Shown: positions 49,063 through 57,327 of the stretch, piece after piece
Numbering within the stretch: position 1 is the first letter of the stretch
Layout of the letters: every line of letters starts with the position of its first letter
Source of the DNA: Tepidimonas thermarum
Lineage (GTDB): Bacteria > Pseudomonadota > Gammaproteobacteria > Burkholderiales > Burkholderiaceae_C
Direction: 5' to 3'
DNA length: 64,000 nucleotides
NCBI RefSeq assembly: GCF_007556705.1
Contig: NZ_VJOL01000002.1
Location: forward strand, 45,002-109,001
Notes under the pieces: generated by a model
Database searches by the model: none
Told to the model about the DNA's origin: nothing
The model's input: the letters and a program-made list of their open reading frames with translations, nothing else
Translations under genes and position numbers: made by a program

Positions 49063-49989
49063 TCACGCCTGCACGGCCGCACCCAAGCGCTGCACATCGT
49101 CCCAAAAACGCTGCGCCACCGCCTTGGGCCGGCCGCCGCGCGCGCGGTAGAGCCGTATGTCGAGCTCGCCCTGCCACGTGCCCGGTTGCGGCGCGGCCGA
49201 CACCAGCCGGCCGTCCGCCAGCGCCGGCTGCACCGCGCTGGTGGGCAAAAACGCCACCCCGTGGCCCTCGATGGCCATGGCCTTGAGGCTCTCGGCCATA
49301 TCGGTCTCGTACACCCGCTCCAGGTGCACCGGCGCACCGCTTTGGCGCAGCACCCAGTCCACCACCCGCCCCAAATAGGCGCCCGGTGCGTACGCCAGAT
49401 AGGGCACGGGCGCGCGCGCGCTGCCCGGCAGGCGCATCAGCGGCTGGCCGTTGGGGCCGGGCCGGCTAAACGGCGCCAGCACCTCGCGCCCCAGGGGCAG
49501 CATCTCGTAGCGGGCGGCGTCGAGCTCGATCGGTTGCGAGGCGTGGTGGTACGCCAGCAGCAAATCGCAGCCGCCTTCGGTCAGGCGCATCACCGCATCG
49601 TGCACATTGAGCGCCACCAACCGCGTCTTGATCGGCCCCAGGGCCACGCGCAGCCGCGACAGCCACCCGGGAAAAAACGTAAACGCCAGCGTATGCGGCA
49701 CGGCAAACTCGATCGTGTCCTTGGCCGCCGCGGTGTGCTGACGCAGCAGCGCGCGCGTCGTTTGCAGCGCCTGCAGGATTTCGATGGCCTGCGCGTAGAG
49801 CGTCTGCCCGGCCTGCGTCAGCCGCGTGGGGTAGGACGAGCGATCCACCAGGTCCACGCCGGCCCAGGCCTCCAGCGACTGGATGCGGCGCGAAAACGCC
49901 GGCTGCGTGACGTGCCGCAGCTGGGCCGAGCGGCTAAAGCTCCGCGTCTCGGCCAGGCTGACGAAATCTTCGAGCCACTTGGTCTCCAT
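49063..49989 (-). CDS. LysR-family transcriptional regulator
   Basis: 308 residues from ATG 49989. N-terminal winged helix with WLEDFVSLAETRSFSRSAQL and FSRRIQSLEAWAGVDLVDRS; C-terminal effector domain with two alpha/beta lobes. It precedes gltI on the same strand, so regulation of the transporter is possible, though LysR genes more often run divergently from their targets. The effector is unknown. Confidence 0.92.
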   Translation of the reverse strand: METKWLEDFVSLAETRSFSRSAQLRHVTQPAFSRRIQSLEAWAGVDLVDRSSYPTRLTQAGQTLYAQAIEILQALQTTRALLRQHTAAAKDTIEFAVPHTLAFTFFPGWLSRLRVALGPIKTRLVALNVHDAVMRLTEGGCDLLLAYHHASQPIELDAARYEMLPLGREVLAPFSRPGPNGQPLMRLPGSARAPVPYLAYAPGAYLGRVVDWVLRQSGAPVHLERVYETDMAESLKAMAIEGHGVAFLPTSAVQPALADGRLVSAAPQPGTWQGELDIRLYRARGGRPKAVAQRFWDDVQRLGAAVQA

Positions 49990-50016
49990 CCCCTCGCTCC
50001 TGCGCCGGCACGGCGC

Positions 50017-51885
50017 TCAGCCGCCCTGCGTGTCGCTTTGCTGCAGCGCCCACATGTGGGCATAGCGACCGCCTTGCGCCAGCAGCTCGGCATGGCGGCC
50101 GCGTTCGACGACACGGCCGTTGTCCAGCACCACGATCTCGTGCGCATCGACCACGGTGGACAAGCGGTGCGCAATCACCAACGTCGTGCGGTCGCGCGCC
50201 AGCCGCCGCAGCTCGGCCTGGATGGCGCGCTCGTTGGCCGAGTCCAGCGCCGACGTGGCCTCGTCCAGGATCAGGATCGGGGGGTTCTTGAGCAGCGTGC
50301 GCGCAATCGCCACGCGCTGCTTTTCCCCGCCGGAGAGCTTGAGCCCGCGCTCACCGACCACGGTTTTCCAGCCCTGCGGCAGCCGCTCGATGAACGCCAG
50401 GATGTGCGCGGCGCGCGCGGCCTCGCACACCTCCTCATCCGTGGCATCGGGCCGCCCGTAGCGGATGTTGTACTCGATGGTGTCGTTGAACAGCACCGTA
50501 TCCTGCGGCACGATGCCGATGGCGCGGCGCAGGCTGGCCTGGGTCAGGTCACGGATGTCGTGGCCTTCGACCGTGATGCGCCCCGCCGCCGCGCGCGCCG
50601 CGTCGTCATCCCCCGGCCGACCGACGTCGTAGAAGCGGTACAACAAGCGCGCCAGCGTCGATTTGCCCGCGCCCGACGGCCCCACCACGGCCACGGTACG
50701 GCCCGCAGGGATCACCAGGTCCACCCCGTGCAGGATTGCCCGCTCGCGCTCGTAGCCAAAATGCACGCCCTCAAAGCGCACGTCCGGTGCCCGGTCCAGG
50801 GTAAGGTCGCGCGCGTGCGGGGCATCGCGCACCTCGCACTCGCGCTCGAGCAGGTCGAACATGCGCCCCAGATCCGTCAGGCCTTGGCGGATCTCCCGGT
50901 AGAGCACGCCCAAAAAATTGAGTGGCAGGTAGAGCTGGATCATGAAGGCGTTGATCATGACCAAGTCCCCCAGCGTCATGCGTCCCTCGGTCACCGCCAC
51001 CGTGGCCCGCCAGAGCATGGCCACCAACGCCACCACGATGATGAGCTGCTGCCCGGCGTTGAGCAGCGACAGCGAGGCCTGCGTGCGCACGCGCGCGCGG
51101 CGCAGGCGCTCCAGGCTGTCGGCGTAGCGCTGCGCCTCCCACGCCTCGTTGTTGAAATATTTGACCGTCTCGTAATTGAGCAGGGCATCGATGGCGCGCG
51201 TCTGGCTGGCCGACTCGAGCTCGTTCATCTGGCGCCGAATGCCGGTGCGCCACTGCGTCACCTGCACGGTAAAGGCCACGTACAGCACCAGCGCCAGCGC
51301 CGTGGTCCAGACGTACCAGGCCTCAAAGCGCGTGCCCAGGAGCGCCAGCACGAGCGCGATCTCGATCAGCGTCGGCACCACGCTGTAGAGCGAATACGAA
51401 ATCAGCGACTGCACCGCGCGCGTGCCGCGCTCGATGTCGCGCGTCAGCCCGCCGGTCTGGCGCTCCAGGTGAAAGCGCAGGCTCAGCGCGTGGAGGTGCT
51501 CAAACACCTGCAAGGCGATGGTGCGCGTCGCGCCCTCGGTGGCACGCAGAAACACCAGCTCGCGCAGCTCGGCAAACAGCGTTGCGCACAGCCGCAGCCC
51601 CCCGTAGGCCAGCAGCAGGCCCACCGGGACCACCACCAGCCCGCTGGACGCGGGCGACAGCCCCGGCAGCGGCGTCAGCGCGTCCACCAGCTCCTTGAGC
51701 AACAGCGGCACGCCCACCGTCGCCACCTTGGCCGCCACCATCAGAACCACGGCCGCCACGACGCGCCAGCGGTAGGTCCACAAATAGGGCAGCAGCCGCC
51801 GCAGCGTGCGACCATCGCCGCGCACCGGCGCGGCGGCAGCAGACAGCGGCCGCGGGGTTGCCGCGGCCATGACGCGCTCACGCAT
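50017..51885 (-). CDS. Atm1-type ABC exporter (membrane + ATPase half-transporter)
   Basis: 622 residues from ATG 51885 (a TTG three codons upstream is possible). Six membrane helices (about residues 35-310) precede an ATPase with Walker A VGPSGAGKSTLARLLYRF, signature LSGGEKQRVAIARTLL and Walker B ILILDEATSALDS. The TM segment NYETVKYFNNEAWEAQRY is the glutathione-binding-type motif of Atm1/HMT1 proteins, which export glutathione-linked metal or sulfur compounds. It functions as a homodimer. The thioesterase gene starts 17 bp away divergently. Confidence 0.92.
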   Translation of the reverse strand: MRERVMAAATPRPLSAAAAPVRGDGRTLRRLLPYLWTYRWRVVAAVVLMVAAKVATVGVPLLLKELVDALTPLPGLSPASSGLVVVPVGLLLAYGGLRLCATLFAELRELVFLRATEGATRTIALQVFEHLHALSLRFHLERQTGGLTRDIERGTRAVQSLISYSLYSVVPTLIEIALVLALLGTRFEAWYVWTTALALVLYVAFTVQVTQWRTGIRRQMNELESASQTRAIDALLNYETVKYFNNEAWEAQRYADSLERLRRARVRTQASLSLLNAGQQLIIVVALVAMLWRATVAVTEGRMTLGDLVMINAFMIQLYLPLNFLGVLYREIRQGLTDLGRMFDLLERECEVRDAPHARDLTLDRAPDVRFEGVHFGYERERAILHGVDLVIPAGRTVAVVGPSGAGKSTLARLLYRFYDVGRPGDDDAARAAAGRITVEGHDIRDLTQASLRRAIGIVPQDTVLFNDTIEYNIRYGRPDATDEEVCEAARAAHILAFIERLPQGWKTVVGERGLKLSGGEKQRVAIARTLLKNPPILILDEATSALDSANERAIQAELRRLARDRTTLVIAHRLSTVVDAHEIVVLDNGRVVERGRHAELLAQGGRYAHMWALQQSDTQGG

Positions 51886-51902
51886 GATCGACAATCGGGT
51901 TT

Positions 51903-52346
51903 ATGACAGACACCATCGTAACGCCAAGCACACCCGCATCGGCCAACCCGACGCCGACCCTGCCACAGGACAAGGAACTGGTGCTGCGCGTCATCCCCAT
52001 GCCGGCCGACGTCAACGCCAACGGCGACATCTTCGGCGGCTGGGTCATGGCGCAGGTGGACCTGGCCGGCTCGGTCATTCCAGCGCGGCACATGGGGGGC
52101 CGTTTTGCCACCGTCGCGGTCAACCAGTTTCTGTTCAAGCAGCCGGTCAAGGTCGGCGATCTGCTGAGCTTTTACGGCAGCATCGTGCGCATCGGCAACA
52201 CGTCGATCACCGTTCAGGTGGAGGTGTGGGCCGAGCGCCAGCGGCCGCAGTACCAGTGCGTCAAGGTCACCGAAGCCACGCTGACCTACGTCGCCATCGA
52301 CGACAACGGCCGCCCACGCCCGGTGCCCCGGCCGGCCAGTGCCTGA
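51903..52346 (+). CDS. YciA-like acyl-CoA thioesterase
   Basis: 147 residues from ATG 51903. Hotdog fold with ANGDIFGGWVMAQVDLAG (catalytic Asp, about residue 47) and GDLLSFYGSIVRIGNTS, the normal YciA pattern. It hydrolyses medium- and short-chain acyl-CoA. It runs divergently from the Atm1-type exporter with only 17 bp between starts, so both promoters must overlap the other gene's 5' region. The 282 bp after its stop hold a terminator and a candidate RNA on the other strand. Confidence 0.93.
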   Translation: MTDTIVTPSTPASANPTPTLPQDKELVLRVIPMPADVNANGDIFGGWVMAQVDLAGSVIPARHMGGRFATVAVNQFLFKQPVKVGDLLSFYGSIVRIGNTSITVQVEVWAERQRPQYQCVKVTEATLTYVAIDDNGRPRPVPRPASA

Positions 52347-52361
52347 GGCCGCGCGCCGCGC

Positions 52362-52397
52362 GCAAAAAAAGAGCCGCCACGCAAACGGCGGGGCGGC
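52362..52397 (-). terminator. Intrinsic terminator on the (-) strand
   Basis: On the (-) strand the stem CCGCC/GGCGG (52391-52387 and 52378-52374), extendable as GCCGCC/GGCGGC using 52397-52392, runs into CTCTTTTTTT, a run of seven U at 52370-52364. No protein gene ends just before it; the preceding 200 bp form a long hairpin. Confidence 0.78.
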
Positions 52398-52398
52398 C

Positions 52399-52599
52399 CA
52401 AGTCCATCAGGACGTCGTTGGGAACCGGTAACAGCACCGCACGCGGCGCTTTGCAGGGGTTGGCGCTGGTCACTGCGCAGGGCAGCGCCGACATGCCCCG
52501 GTGCGTGCCGGTGTGCATGTCGGGCCACCTGCCTGTGGGCCCCGGTTTGATCAAGGCTGTTGGGGCGTAAGGGCGTGTGACAGCGTCCTGACGCCATTG
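52399..52599 (-). ncRNA. Candidate structured RNA, ~200 nt, 6S RNA-like shape
   Basis: Between the ampG-like gene and the terminator at 52364-52397, the (-) strand folds into a single long hairpin with nested complementary segments: 52584-52593 with 52405-52414 (10 bp including one G-U), 52556-52561 with 52430-52435 (6 bp), 52529-52533 with 52481-52485 (5 bp) and an apical 9-bp stem 52515-52523 with 52488-52496. A large open bubble separates the second and third stems. Closing stem, central bubble, apical stem, ~200 nt size and terminator are the features of 6S RNA (ssrS), the RNA polymerase inhibitor. I could not confirm sequence identity, so 6S is a hypothesis; a different sRNA or a 3' UTR-derived RNA of ampG is possible. 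Confidence 0.5.
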
Positions 52600-52628
52600 T
52601 GGGGCCAAATCGGGCGCGCGCGCCTCCC

Positions 52629-54200
52629 CTATTTGGGGGAGGCGGCAGCGGTCGCCCGGTCCCCCGGGGCACCCCCATCCGGGGCCGCCGGCAGCCGCCG
52701 ACCGGCCCAGGTCACCAGCGCCAACACCGGCACGCCCAGCAGCGTGGTCAGCACAAAAAAGCCGGGGTAGCCCAGCGCATCGACCATACCCCCGGAATAA
52801 CCCCCCAACGCCTTGGGCAGCAACGTCATGAGGGAGCTGAAGATCGCATACTGCACGGCGGTGAAGCGCACCTGCGTCAGGCTGGACAAAAAAGCCACGA
52901 AGGCCGCGCTGGCAAAACCCGCGGCCAGGTTGTCCGCTGCCACCACCGCGTACAGGGCCGGTCGCTGCGGCCCGGCCAGCGCCAGCGCCACAAAGCCCAG
53001 GTTGGTCAGCGCGGACAGCAACGCCCCCCACCACAGCGCGCGCATCACCCCCAGCCGCGTCGCCAACAGCCCCCCCAGAAAGCCTCCGCCGATGCTCACC
53101 ACCACGCCAAAGGTCTTGACCGCCGCGGCAATGTCGGGCTTGGAAAAACCCAGATCCTGATAGAACACGTTGGAAATGACACCAAGCACGATGTCCGAGA
53201 TGCGGTAGAGCCCCACCACCGCCAGCAGCAGCAGCGCATCGGCCCACCCGTGCTGCCGGAAAAACGCCAGCACCGGCTCGACCCAGGTCTGGTGTGCCGC
53301 CGACGGCTTGGCCAGCCCGGCCCGCACCGCCAGCGCGCCCACCCCAAACGCTGCGCCCAGCGCCAGCGCCAGGCGCAGCGCCTCCCAGCCCAGGGTGGGC
53401 AAGGGCCCCAGCGCGCCCCAACCCCGTGCCTGGGCCCACGCCCCAGCGGCCCAGAACACGGCCACGAACACCGTCACCGCGAGCAGGAAGACGCCCAACA
53501 AGCGCGCGTGCTCACCAGCCGGCGTCACCGCGTCGGGTGGCGCCCCGCGTGGCTCGGGTACCGACAGCGTGGTCAAGAGCCCCACGCCCATGGCCACCGC
53601 GGCCACGGTGTAGGCCGCCGCCCAGGCGGCGTAGTCGTAGGCGCCTTTGGACGACCCCCAGGCCGCGGCCAGAAACAGCACCCCCGCGCCGGCCACCACC
53701 ATCCCGATGCGGTAGCCGGCGATGTACGCCGCCGACAACACGCCCTGCTGCTCGGGCGCAGCCATTTCGATGCGGTAGGCGTCAATGACAATGTCCTGGG
53801 TGGCGGACATGAAGCCCAGCAACACGGCAAACGCTGCCATGCGCATCAGCGCCGCCGGCCCCGCGGCCGGATCGGTCGCCGCCATGCCCAACATCGCGCC
53901 CACCACCCCCAACTGGGCCAGCAGCAGCCACGCGCGCCGCCGCCCCAGCCGCGCGGTCAGGCCCGGCAGCGGCACCCGATCGACCAGCGGCGCCCAGACG
54001 AATTTGAACGAGTACGCCAGCGCCGCCCAGCTGAAAAAGGTCACGGCGCGCCGCTCCACGCCGGCTTCGCCCAGCCACAGGGACAACGAGGAAAAAATCA
54101 GCAGCAGCGGCAAACCCGCGGCAAAGCCCAACGCCGCCATGGCCGCCACCCGCCAGTCCCAGAGCACGCGCCACCACGGCGCCGCAGTTGTCGCACGCAT
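52629..54200 (-). CDS. AmpG-like muropeptide permease (MFS)
   Basis: 523 residues from ATG 54200 (ATG 54209 also possible). About 12-14 hydrophobic helices. The N-terminal FAAGLPLLLIFSSLSLWLGE, SATQDIVIDAYRIEMA and DNLAAGFASAAFVAFLSSL blocks are the AmpG signatures. AmpG imports anhydro-muropeptides for cell-wall recycling. A perfect 9-bp hairpin (52621-52629 with 52636-52644) covers the stop codon without a U-run, perhaps protecting the mRNA end. Confidence 0.9.
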   Translation of the reverse strand: MRATTAAPWWRVLWDWRVAAMAALGFAAGLPLLLIFSSLSLWLGEAGVERRAVTFFSWAALAYSFKFVWAPLVDRVPLPGLTARLGRRRAWLLLAQLGVVGAMLGMAATDPAAGPAALMRMAAFAVLLGFMSATQDIVIDAYRIEMAAPEQQGVLSAAYIAGYRIGMVVAGAGVLFLAAAWGSSKGAYDYAAWAAAYTVAAVAMGVGLLTTLSVPEPRGAPPDAVTPAGEHARLLGVFLLAVTVFVAVFWAAGAWAQARGWGALGPLPTLGWEALRLALALGAAFGVGALAVRAGLAKPSAAHQTWVEPVLAFFRQHGWADALLLLAVVGLYRISDIVLGVISNVFYQDLGFSKPDIAAAVKTFGVVVSIGGGFLGGLLATRLGVMRALWWGALLSALTNLGFVALALAGPQRPALYAVVAADNLAAGFASAAFVAFLSSLTQVRFTAVQYAIFSSLMTLLPKALGGYSGGMVDALGYPGFFVLTTLLGVPVLALVTWAGRRLPAAPDGGAPGDRATAAASPK

Positions 54201-54227
54201 GCCACGCATTGTGCCTATCATCGCGGC

Positions 54228-55070
54228 ATGTGCTGGTTGTGCCACGCGCGCGCGTCCTGGATGGGACGGCGCGGATTTCTCAAGGTCGCCACCGCGTCCG
54301 CAGGGGTGGCGGTGCTGCCGCCCGCCGCCGGGCAGGTGCAGGTGGGGCCGCCGTCGTCGCTGCGCAAGCTGGTGCCCGCCCCGCAGTTGGAGGCGGCCGC
54401 GGCGCAGCAATACGCGCAGCTGCTGGCGCAGGCGCGCGCCAAGGGGGCCCTGGCCCCTGATGACCACCCGCAACTGCGGCGCCTGCGCGCCATCGCGCAG
54501 CGCCTCATCCCCCATGCGCTGCCGTGGAACGAGCGCGCGCGCCAGTGGCGCTGGGAGGTGCACCTGATCGGCAGCCAGCAAATCAACGCCTTTTGCATGC
54601 CGGGCGGCAAAATCGCGTTTTTTACCGGCATCCTGGATCAGCTCAAGCTGGGTGAGGATGAAGCCGCCATGGTCATGGGCCACGAGATGGCGCACGCGCT
54701 GCGCGAGCACGCGCGCGAGCGCATCGCCAAGACGCAGGCCACGGGGTTGGGGCTGTCACTGGGCGCGCAGCTGTTGGGCCTGGGCGACCTGGGGCGGCTG
54801 GCCGCCGACCTGGGCACGCAGTTGCTGAGCCTGAAGTTCAGCCGCGAGGACGAAACCGAGGCCGACTTGGTGGGGCTGGAGCTCGCCGCGCGCGCCGCCT
54901 ACGACCCGCGCGCCAGCGTGTCGCTGTGGCGCAAGATGGCGCAGATCTCGGGCAACAACGGGCTGGAGTTCCTCTCCACCCACCCCAGCGGCCCCAGCCG
55001 TATCCGCGACCTGGAGGCCAACATCCCCAAGGTGGAGGAGCTGTACGAGCAAGCGCGCCGCGCCGGTTGA
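54228..55070 (+). CDS. Tat-exported M48-family metalloprotease
   Basis: 280 residues from ATG 54228. The N-terminus has MGRRGFLKVATASAG, a twin-arginine signal, so it is exported folded. The zinc motif lies in VMGHEMAHALREHARERIA (about residue 150) and the third ligand in REDETEADLVGLELAARAAY; FLSTHPSGPSRIRDLEAN follows. The layout matches the LoiP/YcaL group of periplasmic M48 peptidases. The start is 27 bp from that of the AmpG-like gene, divergently. Confidence 0.9.
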   Translation: MCWLCHARASWMGRRGFLKVATASAGVAVLPPAAGQVQVGPPSSLRKLVPAPQLEAAAAQQYAQLLAQARAKGALAPDDHPQLRRLRAIAQRLIPHALPWNERARQWRWEVHLIGSQQINAFCMPGGKIAFFTGILDQLKLGEDEAAMVMGHEMAHALREHARERIAKTQATGLGLSLGAQLLGLGDLGRLAADLGTQLLSLKFSREDETEADLVGLELAARAAYDPRASVSLWRKMAQISGNNGLEFLSTHPSGPSRIRDLEANIPKVEELYEQARRAG

Positions 55071-55106
55071 CACCCCGGCGCCGGGCACGCTCCGCTTGGG
55101 CGGCGC

Positions 55107-55745
55107 TCAGGTACCCCCGACGAAGGGGTTGGTGCGCCGTTCGTGGCCAAAGGTGCTCTCCGGCCCGTGCCCGGGGATGAACACCGTGTCGTCGCCCATG
55201 GGCCACAGGCGCTGCGTGATGCTGGCCACCAGCTGCTCGTAATCGCCCTGCGGAAAGTCGGTGCGCCCGATGCTGCCGGCAAACAACACATCGCCGACGA
55301 ACGCACGCTTGGCCTCGGGCGCGTGGAACACCACGTGGCCGGGGGTGTGGCCCGGGCAGTGGCGCACCTGCAGCGTGCACCGGCCCACGCTCACGGTGTC
55401 GCCATCGTGCAGCCAGCGCGTGGGCGTGAACGCGCGCGCCGGCGCAAACCCAAACATGCGGCTTTGCTGCGGCAGCCCGTCGATCCAAAACTGATCGCCC
55501 GGATGCGGCCCGATGATGGGCAGGCCCAAGCGCTCGGCCAACTCGCCCGCGCCGCCCGCGTGGTCGATGTGCGCGTGCGTCAGCCAGATCTGCCGCAGAT
55601 CGAGACCCCGGCGCTCGGCCTCGGCCAGCACGTCGTCCAGGTCGCCGCCCGGGTCGATGACGGCGGCCTCGCGCGTGGCGTCGCACCACACGAGGGAACA
55701 GTTTTGGGCAAACGGCGTGACGGGAATCGTGACGTAGCGCAGCAT
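55107..55745 (-). CDS. Glyoxalase II-like metallo-beta-lactamase hydrolase
   Basis: 212 residues from ATG 55745 (ATG 55754 is an alternative). Zinc motif THAHIDHAGGAGELA (about residue 60), CPGHTPGHVVFH and VGDVLFAGSIGRTDFP complete the active site. Length and motifs match the YcbL-type short glyoxalase II proteins rather than GloB. Probable substrate is S-lactoylglutathione or a related thioester; not certain. Confidence 0.9.
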   Translation of the reverse strand: MLRYVTIPVTPFAQNCSLVWCDATREAAVIDPGGDLDDVLAEAERRGLDLRQIWLTHAHIDHAGGAGELAERLGLPIIGPHPGDQFWIDGLPQQSRMFGFAPARAFTPTRWLHDGDTVSVGRCTLQVRHCPGHTPGHVVFHAPEAKRAFVGDVLFAGSIGRTDFPQGDYEQLVASITQRLWPMGDDTVFIPGHGPESTFGHERRTNPFVGGT

Positions 55746-55776
55746 GGCACCCATTGTAGGCAGCCCGCCGCGCGCG

Positions 55777-57327
55777 TCAGACGTTGGTGGCCGCAATCAC
55801 TTCGGCCAGGTCGGTCAGGCCCGCCAGCACCTTTTCGATGCCGTCCTGCCGTAGGGTGTGCATGCCTGCAGCCAGCGCGCTGGCGCGGATTTCGCCGGCC
55901 GAGGCACGGCGGCGGATGTGGTGGCGGATGGTGTCGTCGCTGAGCATCAGCTCGTAAATGCCCAGCCGCCCCTTGTAGCCGCGCCCTTCGCACGCCGGGC
56001 AGCCGCGCTTGACGTAGGTGCGCAGGATGCGCCGCCCACCTTCCTCGACACCGTATTGCGCCCGCCAGCGCTCGATCTGGCCGGCCACGTCCTGGGGTTG
56101 CCCGGGCGCGGTGCTCGACTCCAGGTATTGCACGGCCAGCGCCTCCAGCTCGTCATCGGTGGCGGGACGCACCTGCACGCACTGCTTGCACAAGCGGCGC
56201 ACCAGGCGCTGCGCCAGGATGGCCAGCAGCGAGTCGGAAAAGTTGAACGGGTCGATGCCGATTTCCAGCAGGCGCGTGATGCTCTCGGGCGCGCTGTTGG
56301 TGTGCAGCGTGGACAGCACCAGGTGCCCGGTGAGGGAGGCCTCCACCGCGATGCGCGCGGTCTCCTCGTCGCGCATCTCGCCGATCATGATGACGTCGGG
56401 GTCGGCGCGCAAAAAGGTGCGCATCGCCGCCGCGAAGGTCCAGCCAATGCGCGGGTTCATCTGCACCTGGCGCAGCCCGGGCTGGGTGATCTCGATCGGG
56501 TCCTCGGCGGTCCAGATCTTGCGGTTTTCGGTGTTGATGTCGGCGATCAGCGAGTGCAGCGTGGTGGTCTTGCCGCTGCCCGTGGGGCCGCACACCAGGA
56601 TCAGCCCGTAGGGCTTGAGCGCCATGCGCCGCAGGGCGGCCAAATCGCGCGGGGCCAGGCCGATGCTGTCCACCGGCATGGGCTTGGAGCCGGCCAGCAG
56701 GCGCAGCACCACGTCCTCCAGCCCACCGGTGGTCGGCACGGTGACCACGCGCAGCTCGGTCTTGGTGCCGCCAAAGCGCGAAAAGTCGATCTTGCCGTCC
56801 TGCGGCTTGCGGTGCTCCGAGATGTCCATGCCCGCCATGATCTTGATGCGCGCCACCAGCGCATAGCGAAAGCGCGACTCGATCTCCAGGTAGCGGACCA
56901 GCTCGCCGTCGATGCGCAACCGCACCCGCACCGGCTTGGGCGGCGGCTCGGTCTCGATGTGGATGTCCGACGCCTTTTGCGCGATGGCTTCCTCGATCAG
57001 CGTGTTGATCAGGCGCACCAAGGCGTGTCGGATTCGCTGACCACGTCCGATCGCGCGTCGGCGTCGATGTCGCTGACCTGCTGCAAATCGAGCACCAGGT
57101 CGCGCGCGGCCTGGCGGGTGTGCGCCCCCGAAGCGGCCCGCTGGGCCGCGCCGGACGCTGGTGCCGGACGAACTTCGTAGGCGCGCGCAATGGCCGCCGG
57201 CAGCGTCCCCGGCGCGGCCAGCACCGGCACGATGCGCCGCTGCGTCATGAAGCGCAGCTCCTCGAGCAAGCGCTGATCGAGCGGGTCGGCCATCAGCACC
57301 ACCAGCACATCCCCGCGCAAGGCCAAC
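55777..57327 (-). pseudogene. GspE/PilB-type secretion ATPase, C-terminal part (IS-split and frameshifted)
   Basis: Downstream part of a type II secretion / type IV pilus assembly ATPase. After the IS element the reading resumes as LALRGDVLVVLMADPLDQ, continues through LEELRFMTQRRIVPVLAAPG, and breaks near 57022, where one base is missing: ESDTP is followed by a stop in frame, while the true continuation VRLINTLIEEAIAQKASDIH lies in the next frame. From there the protein is complete to 55777, with Walker A CGPTGSGKTTTLHSLIAD, the Asp box EDPIEITQPG, Walker B region IGEMRDEETARIAVEA and the zinc cysteines (CKQC, CPAC). GspE and PilB are hard to tell apart without neighbours. No other secretion genes are in the window. 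Confidence 0.9.

Noticed and set aside
47194..51906. 1570-residue open frame on the + strand opposite gltJ, gltI, the LysR gene and the ABC exporter
   Set aside because: Antisense shadow of four genes with diagnostic motifs; low-complexity His/Gln/Arg composition.
52267..53439. 390-residue open frame on the (-) strand covering the region of the candidate RNA
   Set aside because: It overlaps the AmpG-like gene in another frame, and the intrinsic terminator at 52364-52397 lies inside it, so it cannot be expressed as drawn.
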